Position numbers and translations under genes: made by a program
The notes under the pieces: model-generated
What the model saw: only the letters and a program-made list of their open reading frames with translations
The model's database searches: none
What the model was told of the DNA's origin: nothing
Shown here: piece by piece, positions 11,206 through 24,761 of the stretch
Position numbering within the stretch: position 1 is the first letter of the stretch
Layout of the letters: each line of letters begins with the position of its first letter
Source: Chrysoperla carnea
Taxonomy: Eukaryota; Arthropoda; Insecta; Neuroptera; Chrysopidae
Assembly: GCF_905475395.1 (NCBI RefSeq)
Contig: NC_058337.1
Span: forward strand, 14,744,983 to 14,808,982
Direction: 5' to 3'
DNA: 64,000 bases

Positions 11206-12910
11206 CGAACTTTCATTTGGCTTCAGCTCGATCAATCATCAATTTGTCCACACCTCCTATCTAACGATATCTAAATAAGTGGAATTTTACGTTCATTTCT
11301 AATGATGCAATATTTCAATTTTCTAGAGCATATACTCATGTAAGTAGATAAACTTTTAAGTATATATGTTACATGATTTTCCAAAAAAAAAAAATTTGAA
11401 GTTCAAACTATTTGTTGATAACCTTCAAATATTGTTATTTTATAATAATATGTAAATATTTTATATGAAATAATATAAATAATATATTATTTCATATTTT
11501 TAAAATTACTTAATATCTTATTTTATTCATATAGTGAACCGGATAACAAATTAAGAACCAATTTTTCCCTAATTGTAAAAAGCTCATTTGAGGGTTTAGG
11601 ATATTATTAGTTAAGCTGTAAAACCATAACCTCAAGCTCATATAATTCATTTTGTAAAACTTTAAGCTCAAAAACAGATAAAGTTATCTCTATAAACTAT
11701 TTTTTTTAACACCATTGGAAATTTTAGCGTAGATATGTATTTCATTACCGGGTTCTAATTTTAGCCAGATTATAATCTGTCTAATTATTTAATAATTTAA
11801 ATGGGTCTTTCAGGACATTGACTGTATACTAAAGACGAGACAACTTTTAGGCAATATGTAGCATGCGGCATTCTTTCAATAGAAAAAACACAATGCGATA
11901 AAAAATACGTCTCTTTGCCGTATGCTACAAGATGACTGTTGTTGCCTGTCGATCGTCTCGACATGAATCACGTGTCGTCGTCTATCCAACAGTGAACAAT
12001 TTTTAACGTTTAAAAATAATAAAACAAGCCGTGGAGTCAAGTGTGTGGTGCAACTCTTGAGGTCCTCACGAATAAAGTTTCCAGCATAATAAAAAGGTAT
12101 AAAAGTTATATAAAAGTTATAAAAATAAAAATAAAAAAATAAAAACTCGATCGACTCGAAATGACTCGACCGAGTATTTTGAAATTCTTTTCGGATAATA
12201 TTGCCTTTAATACGAATCGATCGACACCTCAACGAAGTCGATATCATTTTTTGTTCGCGCGATATTGACGACGAAAAATATGTCTACGGACGTACGTACG
12301 TGCGCATATACGTACGTGCACACACATACACAAGAAAGATATGTAAAAAATACACAAGAAAGATATGTAAAGATATGTTGAAAATTTCGATTTCGAAGAT
12401 CGGACCCACAATAATAACTTCCTATAGTGGGAAGTTAGCAACGAATAAAATCACTAAATTAGTCCATTTCTGTTAATTTGATTTACTATAATTTGAAGAC
12501 TATTACAACCAAAAAGTTACTTTTATATCGCGCAGGGGTGGTCATATAAGGGTGGTGACACAAAAATAGTCATGGAAAGTTCGCTTTATTATGGACTAGT
12601 GGTTCAATTAGCACGTCGTTTGAAACCAGGTAATAAATTCAGGTTGGGAAGCTCGAAATCATACGCGTAGCTATTTTATATTTAAACTCATATCAATAAT
12701 TAGCACACCAAAAACCGTAATATTCTAAAATGTAATAAATCAAAAAACAAAAACAATTATACACTAATTATTGATTTTAATTATTTACGCCTTTATCCAA
12801 ATTTAACCCAACAAGAATTATCGTCAATAAATTGTACATAAATAATTCATTGTTTGATTAGTGGGCGTTTAGAACTTTGGAAATATTTTCCTTGATTTTT
12901 TTTAACCGAT
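11206..12910. other. No gene; microsatellite and 24-bp duplication
   Basis: There is a CGTACGTACGTGCGCATATA-type alternating purine-pyrimidine tract at about 12290-12330. Two copies of a 24-bp unit starting TACACAAGAAAGATATGTAA follow at 12327-12350 and 12351-12374. ACTAAATTAGTCCATTTCTG at about 12453 resembles an inverted HINE-like fragment. Confidence 0.5.
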
Positions 12911-12917
12911 TTGAAAC

Positions 12918-12997
12918 AATTGAAAACAAACAATTGACTGAGTTAATTGTTGAAATACCATGTATTGTCAGTGTTGATTACTCTGTCACATTACACC
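12918..12997 (+). mobile_element. HINE-like repeat family, copy E (5' fragment)
   Basis: The head GAAAACAAACAATTGACTG through GTTGAAATACCATGTAT to TCACATTACAC matches the first ~80 bp of the family. It then stops abruptly at CAGGGTTGCC. Confidence 0.75.
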
Positions 12998-12999
12998 AG

Positions 13000-15900
13000 G
13001 GTTGCCAGTAGAGTCAACTTATTTTATATCGCTCGGTCACTGAAATTATACAAAATCAAATATCTTTATACAAAGCGACAAAATTGTAAAAAAATAGTCT
13101 GTAATTGGTGCTGTAGCAAGTCCAGTAGCAAGTGGCGCTGGATTAAAAGGTCACTTTTACGTTTACTTGTAATGCTGACGAATATTACTCAGAGAACGCC
13201 AATTTCGATTAAAATAGTTTTCGAAAGAGCGACAAGCGCATCACGCCATCTACGATTAAGAAATATTCCATCTGTCGTTATCTCAAATAATCGGTATTTT
13301 AACTCAAAATTTACTTCTTTTTTTGTTAAAATTCTGTTAAAAATATTTTTGAATGATCACGTTGCTGTTGCAAAATTTAGTATTTTTTCATAAAATGTCT
13401 ATAGTCTTTAGGCGTGATTAGAATGATGTATATGAAAAATTTAAAGAAAAAAATTGTAAATTACTTTATCTTATCGATACTATTCTACAAGTGTAAATGT
13501 TTACTGATTAATATATTTGTAATGTATATTTATTTATAAACGCAAGAAAAAAACCCTTTAATTGATTATACAAAAGTTTATTATTATATCGTTAAATATT
13601 CGTTGTTTTAAATGGTCATGTTTTAACATTATGACTTAAAATAGTAAATTTTTAATTTCACACTGAGTCGTATTGAAGTCAAATCCGTCAGAAATTTACT
13701 ATTGAGGCCAGTTTATTTACTATTTTTATGTAAAAAAAATACCCTTAATACAATAGTGACAAAAAGTTAAGGGCCAAAAACTTAAAATTTTAAGAAAATA
13801 CGTCGTTTAAAACTTGACCGATCTTTTACCTTTGACCGTTCAAGGGTCGAAAAGGAACAATTTCTTTCTGAATGTTTTTCTGCTCAACAAAAGGTCTTAT
13901 GGACATTTTATTTTTATCAAAATGTTGTGTTTTGCTCACTGAATACGCAGTTTTTTTTTTTGCAATTATATTTCACGTATTTTGCAATTGTTTAAACAAA
14001 TTAACTAATTTGTTTATAAAGGATTTGCGAATTTCTGTGGCACTTTTTGAACTTCCCACGTCCTTGTCAAATCTATATGTCATTGGCTACATATTGTGTA
14101 CATTATTGGTATTTATTGAGCTTAATTATTATTTAAATTTAAGGGCACTTAAATCATCTACCAATCATATACCAATTTTTTTTTTTAAACAAATTGTGTA
14201 CATTAGTATATTGTGTACCTCTTTGTCTGCATATTAAACACTTTCAATTTTCAGAAAAAAATAATACAAAACTGTGTATAGCCTCTTTGTACAAAACAAA
14301 TATAATAGCAGGCACAAAATCTCTATGCATCATATGATTATGACATATGACTATGACAGGGACACAGTGGAACTCACTGGCTGTCTTCTCTCTCATTCAT
14401 CATATCGCATCCACTTACAGGTTAGCAGATCCATCGCGTTCTCTATGTATATAAACTCTTTGGATTCAAAACCATTCATAACAAATGTTTATATTACCTT
14501 GCAAAATTTGAACTTTAATATTACATTTTTTATTAAATGAACGATTAAAAAACGGTTTCGATAGCTTAGATGACATTTTTTAGACTTAACTAACTTTTAA
14601 GACAAAAAAATGGGAAAATTTTTTTTAAAGTGTATATTGCAGAGTTTGATGGCGGACATCATGTTCTGATTGAACTTAGATCCTAGAGAGTAAGAGATAG
14701 ACTAATATTTTTTGTTTAAATAAATTTTTTCGAAAAATGTTAGCTTCGGAGGAAAATGCGACTTAAAAATATCTCATTATTGCATTTCAAAAGATTAAAG
14801 ATTAAATCCTTATATAGTTGAGAGTTGGTTGGGTTGAGTTTGTCAACTATAGAGGAGTTTGTTTGGTTCTGAAGTTTTTAGCCCTTGCGTTCAAAAATGT
14901 GACCCTGTCACAATTAATTTTTTCCGAGTATATTTTTTCCTAAATCCTTTTAAAAGGTTCATGCTAGTACATTAAAACTGTCAACTCCAATTCAATTTCA
15001 AAAGTTTACTTAATTTGGTTTGTAAAAAAATTTAAAAATAAACGAAAATCAATAATAATAATAATTTTTTTTTGATAAAAAAAAACACGATATTTACAAA
15101 AATATTGAGTGTATAAAACGCATTGAGGATATGCATTGTAATAATAAATGTATACATTATTTTATTTATTTTATGGCATCCTTATGAAAATAACTTTTGT
15201 CTGTCTGCTTGTAGAATTTGTAATTGATTAAGTAGAGAACTTGAGACAAAATTACAGTTAAAACAAGCCATTATGAATAAGGACTTTGGGACCAAACCAA
15301 TACCTTTCTTATTCGCTAAATTATTGTTTTCACTGATACATTTTTGTAGAAATTTATTTAATATAATTTATGATAAATATTTCGGTTTTATTTTCTATTA
15401 TTCTCTAATAGGTAATTTACAAATAATCATTCAAATATTTAATTAGCTACACATTAAAGCTAATAATAACCATATTATTGTTGCTAAGGAAACTAAATTC
15501 AAATTATTATTTTTTCCCCTAAAGTTAGTGCTGTTGTTTCCCCTAGGTATTTATTTGCGGACAAAAGTCAGAAAACTCAACTCTTTTGTTTTGAATTGAA
15601 AGTTGTTTTTTGGTGTAGTTAGATAACCACTCCATCACAAACAGGGCACTTGAGCTACCTTAACCTCGCCCCCGCCTGTTTTGTAAGCCGCAATCTACCT
15701 GCTCTTACGGATGCATGTTATTATTGTTGTTGCTCTCGATTTACCGTGTTATTCAATTTACGTTTACTGTGTTTGTGCAATTTATTGAGGATATTTTTTA
15801 TATTGAAGTCGAAGGATTGTGCTTTATTTATTAGTATTTAATGTTAATGTTTCTATTAATATAATTAAATATTTGTAATTCATATTTGCTGTTAAAAAAG

Positions 15901-16138
15901 GTAAAATTTTTTCATTAAATTTATGAAACTCCGCACTCATTTAGTGCCGAACGCACTAAATGTTTAAAGATTGCTTAATATCTTTATTTTTTAAATATAA
16001 ACCAAGAAATTTTGTGCATTTCACACTCAAACACCCTCTTTTCTTGCCTTCAATTTAAGTGTCAATCTTAATCTCCACCAGCCAAAATTTCAAATTGATC
16101 GAACCTTTATTGAGCGACACGACATGACAAAACCATTG
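13000..16138. other. No gene recognised; small hairpin
   Basis: This 3-kb stretch has several open frames (for example 13872-14237) without recognisable domains. A hairpin CATTTAGTGC-cgaac-GCACTAAATG lies at 15938-15962. Repeated TTGTGTACAT strings occur at about 14095-14220. Confidence 0.4.
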
Positions 16139-16146
16139 GACTACAC

Positions 16147-16684
16147 TAGACATTAGTGGGTAAGAAACATCGACATCGTACCATCGATTGATTCAATTTC
16201 ATACCACGGACATGTTTAAAAAAAACATCGTAACATCGATTGTTGATATAAGTGGTAAGAATAAGCGCGAAAATTTGAAAAACCATAGTTATAACCAATG
16301 TGAAAAGAAAAATCTAAACCAGAATTCTTAATTTCGAATTATTATTGTTGAAAATTAATGATATTGTCAGTAGCAGACATTGAATTTTTTTGATGATATA
16401 TTGCTATTGGTTGATATTTCACATATAAATTCCAGCGCCACCACTGTACGAGGCAGTATAACTACAAATCAGTGGTTAAAATCAAATAAAAAAATTAAAT
16501 AATTTATATTAAAGATGGTAATTTATGCCAACGATGTTAATTTCGGCTCGACGATGTCGATGACTTCTTCATTAAATTCTATCGACCTTCGATGTTTCGA
16601 CTTTTAAAGAAATCGACCATCAACATCGATGTTTCCCCAAAAAACATCGATAGTCAAAATATCGATGTAAATCGCCCATCCCTA
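16147..16684. mobile_element. hAT-type MITE with perfect 8-bp target duplication
   Basis: It is flanked on both sides by GACTACAC (16139-16146 and 16685-16692). The right end, inverted, reads TAGGGATGGGCGATTTACAT, a typical hAT end. The left end is TAGACATTAGTGGGTAAG. Both arms carry several ACATCGAT-type strings. It is 538 bp and non-coding. The intact duplication indicates a fairly recent insertion. Confidence 0.82.
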
Positions 16685-17029
16685 GACTACACACCCACAT
16701 ACACGCAAACGCTCTTACATACACATATGTCGATTTCGGGGTGATATCAATAACTTGATATTGGACATGTTAACAATTATCATATTGAATGTATCGAATT
16801 ATGATGAATATTTAATTGTCTATATTCTGATGCAATACCAATGATGATCAAAATAATTCATGTATCAGTTGCTAGTCAAACGTTTAGTTTGCAAGTTGAT
16901 AAAAATAATCCTTTATAATATCATTACAATATGTTAATGAGAATTTATTTATTAAGCTTCAAACATTGTAGATACTAAGAATTATTGTGCTTAAATACTG
17001 CAGAAAAAAGCGGTTTATATTATACTAGC

Positions 17030-17250
17030 GTGGGTATAAAAGTAAAGATTGGTAAAGACCATCGTGTTAAAGCCTTCACCTCCCTTTTATTAGTCCCCTC
17101 ACCACGCTTTTATTAGCTTCATACGTATGTAAGTATGTTGGTATGTTAGTATGTTAGCATGTACCGGAAAATTTGAAAATGATTTTGACCTCTTCAAAAC
17201 GTTGGATTAACTCGAAATTTGGCACACTTATCAAGGATCAATGACAATTC
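17030..17250 (+). mobile_element. Retroposon 3' fragment
   Basis: GTATAAAAGTAAAGATTGGT...CACCTCCC matches 43316-43370. It is followed by a TATGTTGGTATGTTAGTATG run and AACTCGAAATTTGGCACAC, a pattern common in insect retroposon tails. Confidence 0.45.
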
Positions 17251-18009
17251 AATATTCAATAAGTTTATTTCATTATCTTGTTTATCAGGATTTTCAGGAA
17301 CAACGATTTCCATATCTGAAAATACATATATATATTTATTTGCGCTCCTCCATAGTTTTACAGAATTTTTGATAAATAAATAATAGTCTAAACAACTAAA
17401 AAATACACTTTTGTAATTAGCTGAACTAAAAGATTGAAACTAATTTCTTTAAATTCAAAACAAATCATTTTATCGTAAAAAATTGTCTCGTAAAATTTTC
17501 AAGAGTTTAGGAGCTGGATGGCTGTATAAAGAATTAATTTGTTTATAACAAATTTTCCCCCATTCTGAAAGATAAGCAAGTTGATAATTCAGATTCAGTG
17601 GGTCAAAATACGTCGAAATACTTTCCTTGTTCTGTGTGACCTGTAAATACATATGAAACCCACCCAGCGCCTACACTATTAACAGTCGGGTAGAAATAGC
17701 ATATATTTTTATCCCATTTTCATTTGTTTTCAAGATGTTATATGGTAATTACCCCGACTATACAATGGCGAGGATTATGTGTTTGACCTATATCTATGTA
17801 TGTTCATCTTTTCCCACCTAGCTTCTAAACTACTTCTCATAATTTGACTAATGAGGTATCGTTAGAAACATCTTGGTCGTCCACTGGTTATAGGCTACAC
17901 TAGTTATCAGGCACATTAAATTAAATATGGCGCCCTCTAGGGACATAAAGCTATGATAGCACATATATATATGTTGTTATACTTTCTCACGAAATTGGTT
18001 TAGCTCCAA

Positions 18010-18186
18010 AATTGTTTAAATAAAATAAAGTTCGAAAACTAAAACCCCGACAATTACATTATCGCGTTCTTAAAAGTATGAAAACAAGAAAATATTTGAA
18101 ATTGTTATGATAAGTAAAATTGTCATTACAGTCGAGCGCGATTCTGTAATTGTCGGGGTTTTATTTTTGGAACTTTATTTATTTTA
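18010..18186. mobile_element. Short TIR element with AACCCCGACAATTACA ends
   Basis: The left arm AAAACCCCGACAATTACAT and the right arm TGTAATTGTCGGGGTTTT are inverted around about 85 bp. The flanking AATAAAATAAAGTTC and GAACTTTATTTATTTTATTT extend the inverted arms to about 45 bp, ending in CGCG on the inside. Confidence 0.75.
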
Positions 18187-18235
18187 TTTTGTATTTTAGA
18201 ACATTATACGTAAATATCTATAATAATATAAAAAT

Positions 18236-18664
18236 ATCTGGATGACCGAGCTTTGCTCGGTATTCTTAAAAAGACACAAATTTTATCACTAATAGAAGAC
18301 CGTTTTAAATGCCTCCACACAAATACCAATTTGAATCATTAACTACGATATACACCAATAGATGTCAGGAAGAGTCATATTTTGCGATGTATGTTTCAGT
18401 TTTTCATGAAAAAACGAATAAAACGACGTTTTTTTTAAATGAAACCTTGTTAGATCGACTTATCGCCCCAAAAAACCCCTACATACTCATTTTCATGAAA
18501 ATCGTTGGAGCCATTTCCAAGATCGTTGATATATATATATATATATACAAGAATTGCTCGTTTAAATATATAAGATACTCATTTTCATGAAAATCGTTGG
18601 AGCCATTTCCAAGATCGTTGATACATATATATATACAAGAATTGCTCGTTTAAATATATAAGAT
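18236..18664 (+). mobile_element. Retroposon fragment with 92-bp tandem duplication
   Basis: It starts TGGATGACCGAGCTTTGCTC, a motif seen at insect retroposon ends. It ends in two 92-bp units (18483-18574 and 18575-18664) of ATGAAAATCGTTGGAGCCAT..., each with a TA microsatellite and AAGAATTGCTCGTTTAAATA. Confidence 0.6.
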
Positions 18665-19476
18665 AAAGAAAAACATTTCGAATGATAGTCAATTTTATTT
18701 TCAAGAACTTTGCTAGTGATAATTTTCTAATATTAATTGAGAAATGCTCTATCAATTTTTTCTGGATAACTTGTATTGACGAAACATCCTGTATGAGTTC
18801 TTATCACGTGATTGATTTTTAATTCATAACATAGACTTTGTATATTGCAATAATATTTATTTATTTATAGTAAAAATATTTTTTCTACTACTAATAAGCA
18901 CAATATGGTTATCAATTTATTTATTTTTTACATTTTTCTTATCTTAATTACACATTTCCCTTTAAATAAATATGAAAGATGTTAAAAAACTATGGTGCGA
19001 CTGCGATCATAACACAACCTCTATCTACAGTAAAGAGTATCCCACCCACAACTCCAAAAGAACTAAAGCTATGATCTTGAAATAAATGAAAAAGAAAGTC
19101 TTTCATTTTGTAAGACCAAGATTCGAAGGTTTTGGTTTTGGTATTGCAGCAAGACTTTAGTCTAGAGTCTTGATTTTTACTTAATCATATATGCTTACTT
19201 GTTACATGGAACTATTTTATTTTTCGACAACTTTGAAAGGAAATCATGTATACTTCGTGAAAGAATAAAATTAATTTGCTAATTAGAGATTTTGAATTTT
19301 AATACATTACGGATGCAAATTTTCTATTTGTATTCTCGTTTGTGCACTCGCCGTAAAAAGTTTGAGTTTTATGTTTGTCGTTAATTGAATTGGAATGAAA
19401 TTGCACAGTTGTTAAATATGAATACAGTTGAACCTGGGTAAGTAGGAGTTCAAGGAGTTGAAATCTTATACAAAAA

Positions 19477-19973
19477 AAAGTGAAAACAAACAATTGACTG
19501 AATTAATTGTTGAAATACCATGAATAGTCAGTGTTGATTTCTTTATCACATAACATATACATACATGTGACACATACATAACTGAAATTCAAGTATGGTA
19601 CATACTATAAAATTTCCGCCTAATTGGCGCCCTCACGGGTAAACAGTGAGTTTATTTTTTGATAAGGAACATTTTTTACATTTAAACTTTTGTTCTATCT
19701 CTAACGGTTTACAAGATGGATCCTACGGACCCAAGACCCAATTGATCTATGATGCTCATTTACGAACTCGACCTCACTTTTTACGTCCTGTTTTTGAGTT
19801 ATCGTGTCCACAGACGGACAGACGGATGGACAGCCGGAAATGGACTAATTAATGGTGATTCTATGAACACCTATAGCAAAATTTTGTGCGTGGCATCAAT
19901 ATTTTTAAGCGTTACAAACTTGGGACTAAACTTAGTATACCTTGCATATTACATATATGCATGGTATAAAAAT
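19477..19973 (+). mobile_element. HINE-like repeat family, copy F
   Basis: Near full length. It lacks part of the middle (TTTACGTCCT joined to GTTTTTGAGTTATCG) and has a short GGAC array at about 19813-19832. It keeps an open 38-codon frame from ATG 19863 to its 3' end. Confidence 0.88.
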
Positions 19974-19979
19974 ATTTAA

Positions 19980-21280
19980 CAAAAAAGATAGCAAATTGAA
20001 TTATCTACAATAAAGACTGTTACCATTTTTGGTCTAAAGTGCACGGATATGGAGATATAGCCCAAAACGGTTTTCCTTGAAATAGAGCACTTCCCTCGCT
20101 TATTTTTGTAAGGATTTTGTGCATTTACATTCAGTAAGTGATACTGAACCTATGTAAATAAAAAAATTACTCCTGTATTTTAATGCAGAAAAAAATTATC
20201 TGTAGTCTGAAGTAGTAGCAATATAATACTTAACTTATTCAAATCTGCTTTTAATATACACACCTTTTTTGGAGATTAAATAAAATGTTTCGTAAAGCTA
20301 AATAATTTTCTAAAATAAAATAATAATAATAAATATTACATAACTTTTACAAACTAAACTATCAAATTTGTAATTTCATTGATAAATTTCAACACCAATA
20401 ATATATATATATTTATTAAATTTATTAAAAATTTAATAATGAATTTATCAAAAATATAATATAATATTATAGACATTACGTAATCATCTCATGCCTACCC
20501 ACATTTTTGAGTATAATATTAATAAATAAGCTACCGTGTGTTCGGACATGTTTGTTTTTTTTGTTATATTTATTACATTTAATAATTTATCTTTTATACA
20601 TTTTAAGCACTCGTTGCATTCACTGTCTTTTACGGCAAAATATTTTTTTAAATATTTTCACAATCAATTTTTTTTTCACTTCAATCATCCACTTATATTA
20701 TGTAAGTTGATTCATATGCCGTTTTTAAAAATAGTTTAATAAACGTTATTGCAGTCACAAATCGTTCGCATATTTCGAAAATGTTGCAAAATAATGATTA
20801 TATCAAGTGTATAAAAAAATTTATTTATCTTTGCAGTTACAATATTAAATGGCATTATCGTAATTCAGTAATTCAATTCAATTCGATTCATTGTACAGAA
20901 CATGTCATAAAATAGGATAGGAAAAATGAAAGAACGGGGAGTATGACTGATTTTGCTAGGAACTATCCTGGTATTTAGCTTGTGCAAACCTAATGGAAAA
21001 TCATAGATAACCATAGATACGATAGTATCAGTATTATATAGTGAGTGTCGGTTAAGGATGTGGAATACATATGGTACTTATAAGGTAGATATCTGATAAA
21101 ATAAAAACAAAAATTAATTTTTTGAAAAAGAAACCAATTTAAAGTAAATTTCAATGTACTATTCATTATCAATTCAATTGAGAAGTCAGATAAATAAGGG
21201 ATGAAAATCCTTAAAATTAGAGTACCTATATATAAAATATATATACATAAATTAGTCATGACATTTTAATATTTCAAAAG
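19980..21280. other. No feature recognised
   Basis: Very AT-rich sequence. Overlapping frames at 20507-20739 encode only hydrophobic low-complexity peptides and are taken as chance. Confidence 0.4.
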
Positions 21281-21282
21281 AA

Positions 21283-21775
21283 ATTTTTTTGTACCTCCAC
21301 ATATCGGGCTAAGTTTTTTTTAATGTTCAGGAAACTGCATAGATGAAAATCTACATCTAACTTGATGCCGCTAGAAAGTGCTATAGGCCAAATAGGCAAT
21401 GGAATCCGCTTCTGAGATCATTGTTTTAAATTTTAAAAATTTGAAAATATTCTACAATATAGGCCAGAAAAGTATACGTGTAAGTTTTTCGGAGATTTTG
21501 ATCACAATTCTGAAATCAGAATTTCGAGATGCTACACCCTTCTGGTGTAATACCCCCTCCACTGGCCCAAACCAGCAGCATTATATAAATTTTAAAATTT
21601 TCAAAAATCACCTCAGAAATTAATGTCAATAATTGACTTATTTGGCCAATAGCAATGGCCAAACTTGAAACTTTCTAGCGGCACCAAGTTAGATGTAGAC
21701 TTTGATCGATGCACCTTTCAGAACATTTAAAAAAAATTGGCCCTAAAGTTTGAAGTACAAAAAAATTCTTTACTT
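21283..21775. mobile_element. Palindromic MITE, ~490 bp
   Basis: The left arm (TTTTTTTGTACCTC..., ATCTACATCTAACTTG, TGCCGCTAGAAAGT) is inverted at the right (ACTTTCTAGCGGCACCAAGT, TAGATGTAGACTTTGATC, ...GTACAAAAAAA). Arms are about 110 bp. The frame at 21399-21623 lies in the centre and matches no known domain. Confidence 0.75.
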
Positions 21776-22832
21776 TAAACTTTTTTCGTCTAAAATGATT
21801 CGTCTAAATATATCCATAATACAATTTTTTGCAGAGCAATTTGTAGTCATCTAACAACAAAAAGTGATTATCTATATAAAGGACCCCGGGTCACTATGTA
21901 TGGAGAATGGCTTTCGGACAAATATCGCCAGAATTTGGGAAAATAACCTGCTTGTCATTCTGAACAAATGTCTCAATGGACACAAATCTCGCCAACGTTC
22001 CCTTTTCGAGATATTCCATGTCAAATTTCCTGATTTTCAAGAAGTGGTATATCATATACAAACGCATAATTTATGCCTGAAACGATGACCGAAATGGATC
22101 GGTTTCTGCCAAAGTATCCGATGAAGTTATCCAACATTTCTAAACTATCTCTGAATTTTTCTAGAGTTTTTCCCAGTGCCCATAAATGCAAATTTTCGAA
22201 ATAATTTTTCTGCAAAGAAAAAATTGCGCGTGCGAGTGTGTTTCAAAAAAGTAATCTTTTTCCATTTCTTTTTGAATAATTTATATATTCAAAACTTCAG
22301 AACCGTTTCGATGGTTTTAGGCATCTATAACTTCATTCAACAGCCTGATTGATGGATCGTTGACTTGATCTAAACTTTTTTAGGTTAAATATATGAACAT
22401 ATTTCATAAAACTCTTGATTCCTGTATTATTGTTTTCTGGTAATCACAGAATTTTGAAATTTTGAATGTCCATTTCAAATAAATGAATGCACATAGCGAT
22501 TTCATGGATTCCTTTTGTAGAGGATTTATTAAGAATTAAGCAAACCTATGATGCACCATGAATGGGAATAAGGATTCATCTTGCCAAGCAAATATCAACA
22601 ATAAAAATGCGTATTAATTATTTTGTAAAAGTGAGTTGTTTTGAAATTTTGCTTTAATACATATTACCCATAATATCTACACAAACTAAAGCTCCCAGCA
22701 ATTGGAACAACAGCATTTGACTTCATATTTAATATCATAACAATAAATAAATCCTTCTTATATCTTTGTTTTTAAAACCTTTGAGTAAAGTTGAATTCAT
22801 ATATATTATATTAATTAAATATAAAAATATCT

Positions 22833-22910
22833 ATAAATATTTTTATTTATAGTACATTTAATAAATATTTTTATTTATAGTACATTTAATAAATATTTTT
22901 ATTTATAGTA
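22833..22910. repeat. 28-bp tandem repeat, 2.8 units
   Basis: Units begin ATAAATATTTTTATTTATAG at 22833, 22861 and 22889. Confidence 0.9.
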
Positions 22911-23399
22911 TCTAAATTTTATTTTGTTTGCACTAATATATCACATTTTATATTAATTTTTATTCTTAACTAATATAATAAAGCTGAAGAGTTTATAAAT
23001 TTCCCAAAGGAGCATGTACTTCGTTCTACTGCCCAGAACCATTTCTTGGAGTCAACCGTTCTTGAGCAAACACTTGAAGTAAGGGAGTTTTAATGGATTA
23101 AACTATACTTGAGTTGTTTTATCGAGGCCAACCTTTTGAACTTTAAAGTGTGTTTTCGAGCCTTATATACAATTTAATTAATTTGAATTTATATTTTTGG
23201 TAAATATACCTATATTTTTGCTAAATATAAGTTATTAAACCAATAGTTTTTAAACCACATAAATTTCATTAGTTTTTAATTGATATCAAATATTACAAAC
23301 CCATTTGCAATAATGTAAATATCTATCCGATTAGTCATTTTTTCAGCACACCTCTACGGTCGGAAAGGTTATAGTTAGATAACAAATAAATTAAAAATT

Positions 23400-23635
23400 T
23401 AAAGAAACACGAAGTCAGATATAATCGATTCGTTTTGGCATCGTAGCTCCTCATAAATTAAAACGAGAGTGTTCTTAGCTATGTTTTAAGAAAACCTGTT
23501 CAGACACTTGAAGATTATCACCTCGTTATCGGGTACGGAACCCTAAACTCGAACTTAGTTAAGAATACTCTCGATCAAATTTCTTTTCAAACAAACAAAA
23601 AAACAAAATCGTTTCAGAGATTTCGTTAAAAACTA
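23400..23635. repeat. Fragments of the GGCATCGTAGC repeat in both orientations
   Basis: GGCATCGTAGCTCCT...GAGTGTTCTTAGCTATGTTT is followed by GGTACGGAACCCTAAACTCG and AATACTCTCGATCAAATTTC, i.e. a + part and a - part back to back. Confidence 0.6.
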
Positions 23636-24761
23636 TTAAAAATAACACATAATTTTCGCTTGAATATGTCAATGAGTACTGTATACACAATAATTACGCA
23701 ACAATTTTGTAAAACAAAAATTACTCTCAAGGATTTCTTTTGCAACAATTACAGCATGTGACGGCATATTTTTATATGTAGTACATATATGTATATTATA
23801 CATGACTCTTAAAAAATGATAATATAAAAAAATAGTTCAGTTTTAATTCCGATAAAAAGTATTTTGTATTGATTGCGTCGATAATGAGGCTACAGTCTTT
23901 TCTTCATGGCAAAATTACAAGATTTAAGTTTGGAAATCAGAATTCAACAATTATTTTTTAATATCTAGTACTAACCCAAAGCAGATCGTTCAAGAAGAAG
24001 TTATGATTACAGATCGTTTTGCAAGGGTTAGAGACATGTAAGAAAACCATTTTACTCGGTAAAGTAATTGGATTAATTTTAATTACTAGAGTGCAGTTTG
24101 TCAATAAAACGGAAACGATCATCAATCAAAAAATTCTTGCGATCGCGAGACAAACTAATTAAGTATAAACTGGCTTCGTATCGAAAATGGTTAAAATTTT
24201 ATAATTTACTTTACTCCCACCTGCTTCTGATAAACAATCGTATTAAGTTTTTATGTTACGCATTGCTTGTTATTTAAAATTTTGCCAAATTTTGCTAAAC
24301 CCTTCAAACTATAATTAATAAATTTATTGTAATACATAGCGTTTCGTTATCAAATATGAAAACAATATTTATTACAAAATTATTATATCATAAAAATATT
24401 TCGAATATGATTTTACTCAATTTGAAAAGTCCTTGATTCTTATAATAAATAATAAAACAAAAAAGTTATAATTTATTTGGAAGTAAATTATCAATTTACT
24501 AGTCAGTTCAATTCAATTGTTAAATTGAAAAAGTGAAGTGAATGGATTTAGTAATTGTACATTTTATTTATAATTATTGCTATACCTATTAATGCAGGTC
24601 GAGATGAGAAACACGTAAGCAAAATTTTCGAAAAAAGTTTCATTTTTGTTTTTTAATTTGTAACTTTTTAACGCTGCTATCTGTAGCCCATAGTTTGAAT
24701 TTCATAAACTTATACAGAATGTATCAGAATAATTGGTCAATAATCAAGTCAGTATGCTCAA

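Noticed and set aside
13872..14237. 121-codon hydrophobic frame as a receptor exon
   Set aside because: The composition follows from AT richness; there is no conserved motif and no consensus splice sites at useful places.
22833..22910. CRISPR-like array
   Set aside because: The 28-bp units are directly adjacent with no spacers; it is a simple tandem repeat in a eukaryotic genome.
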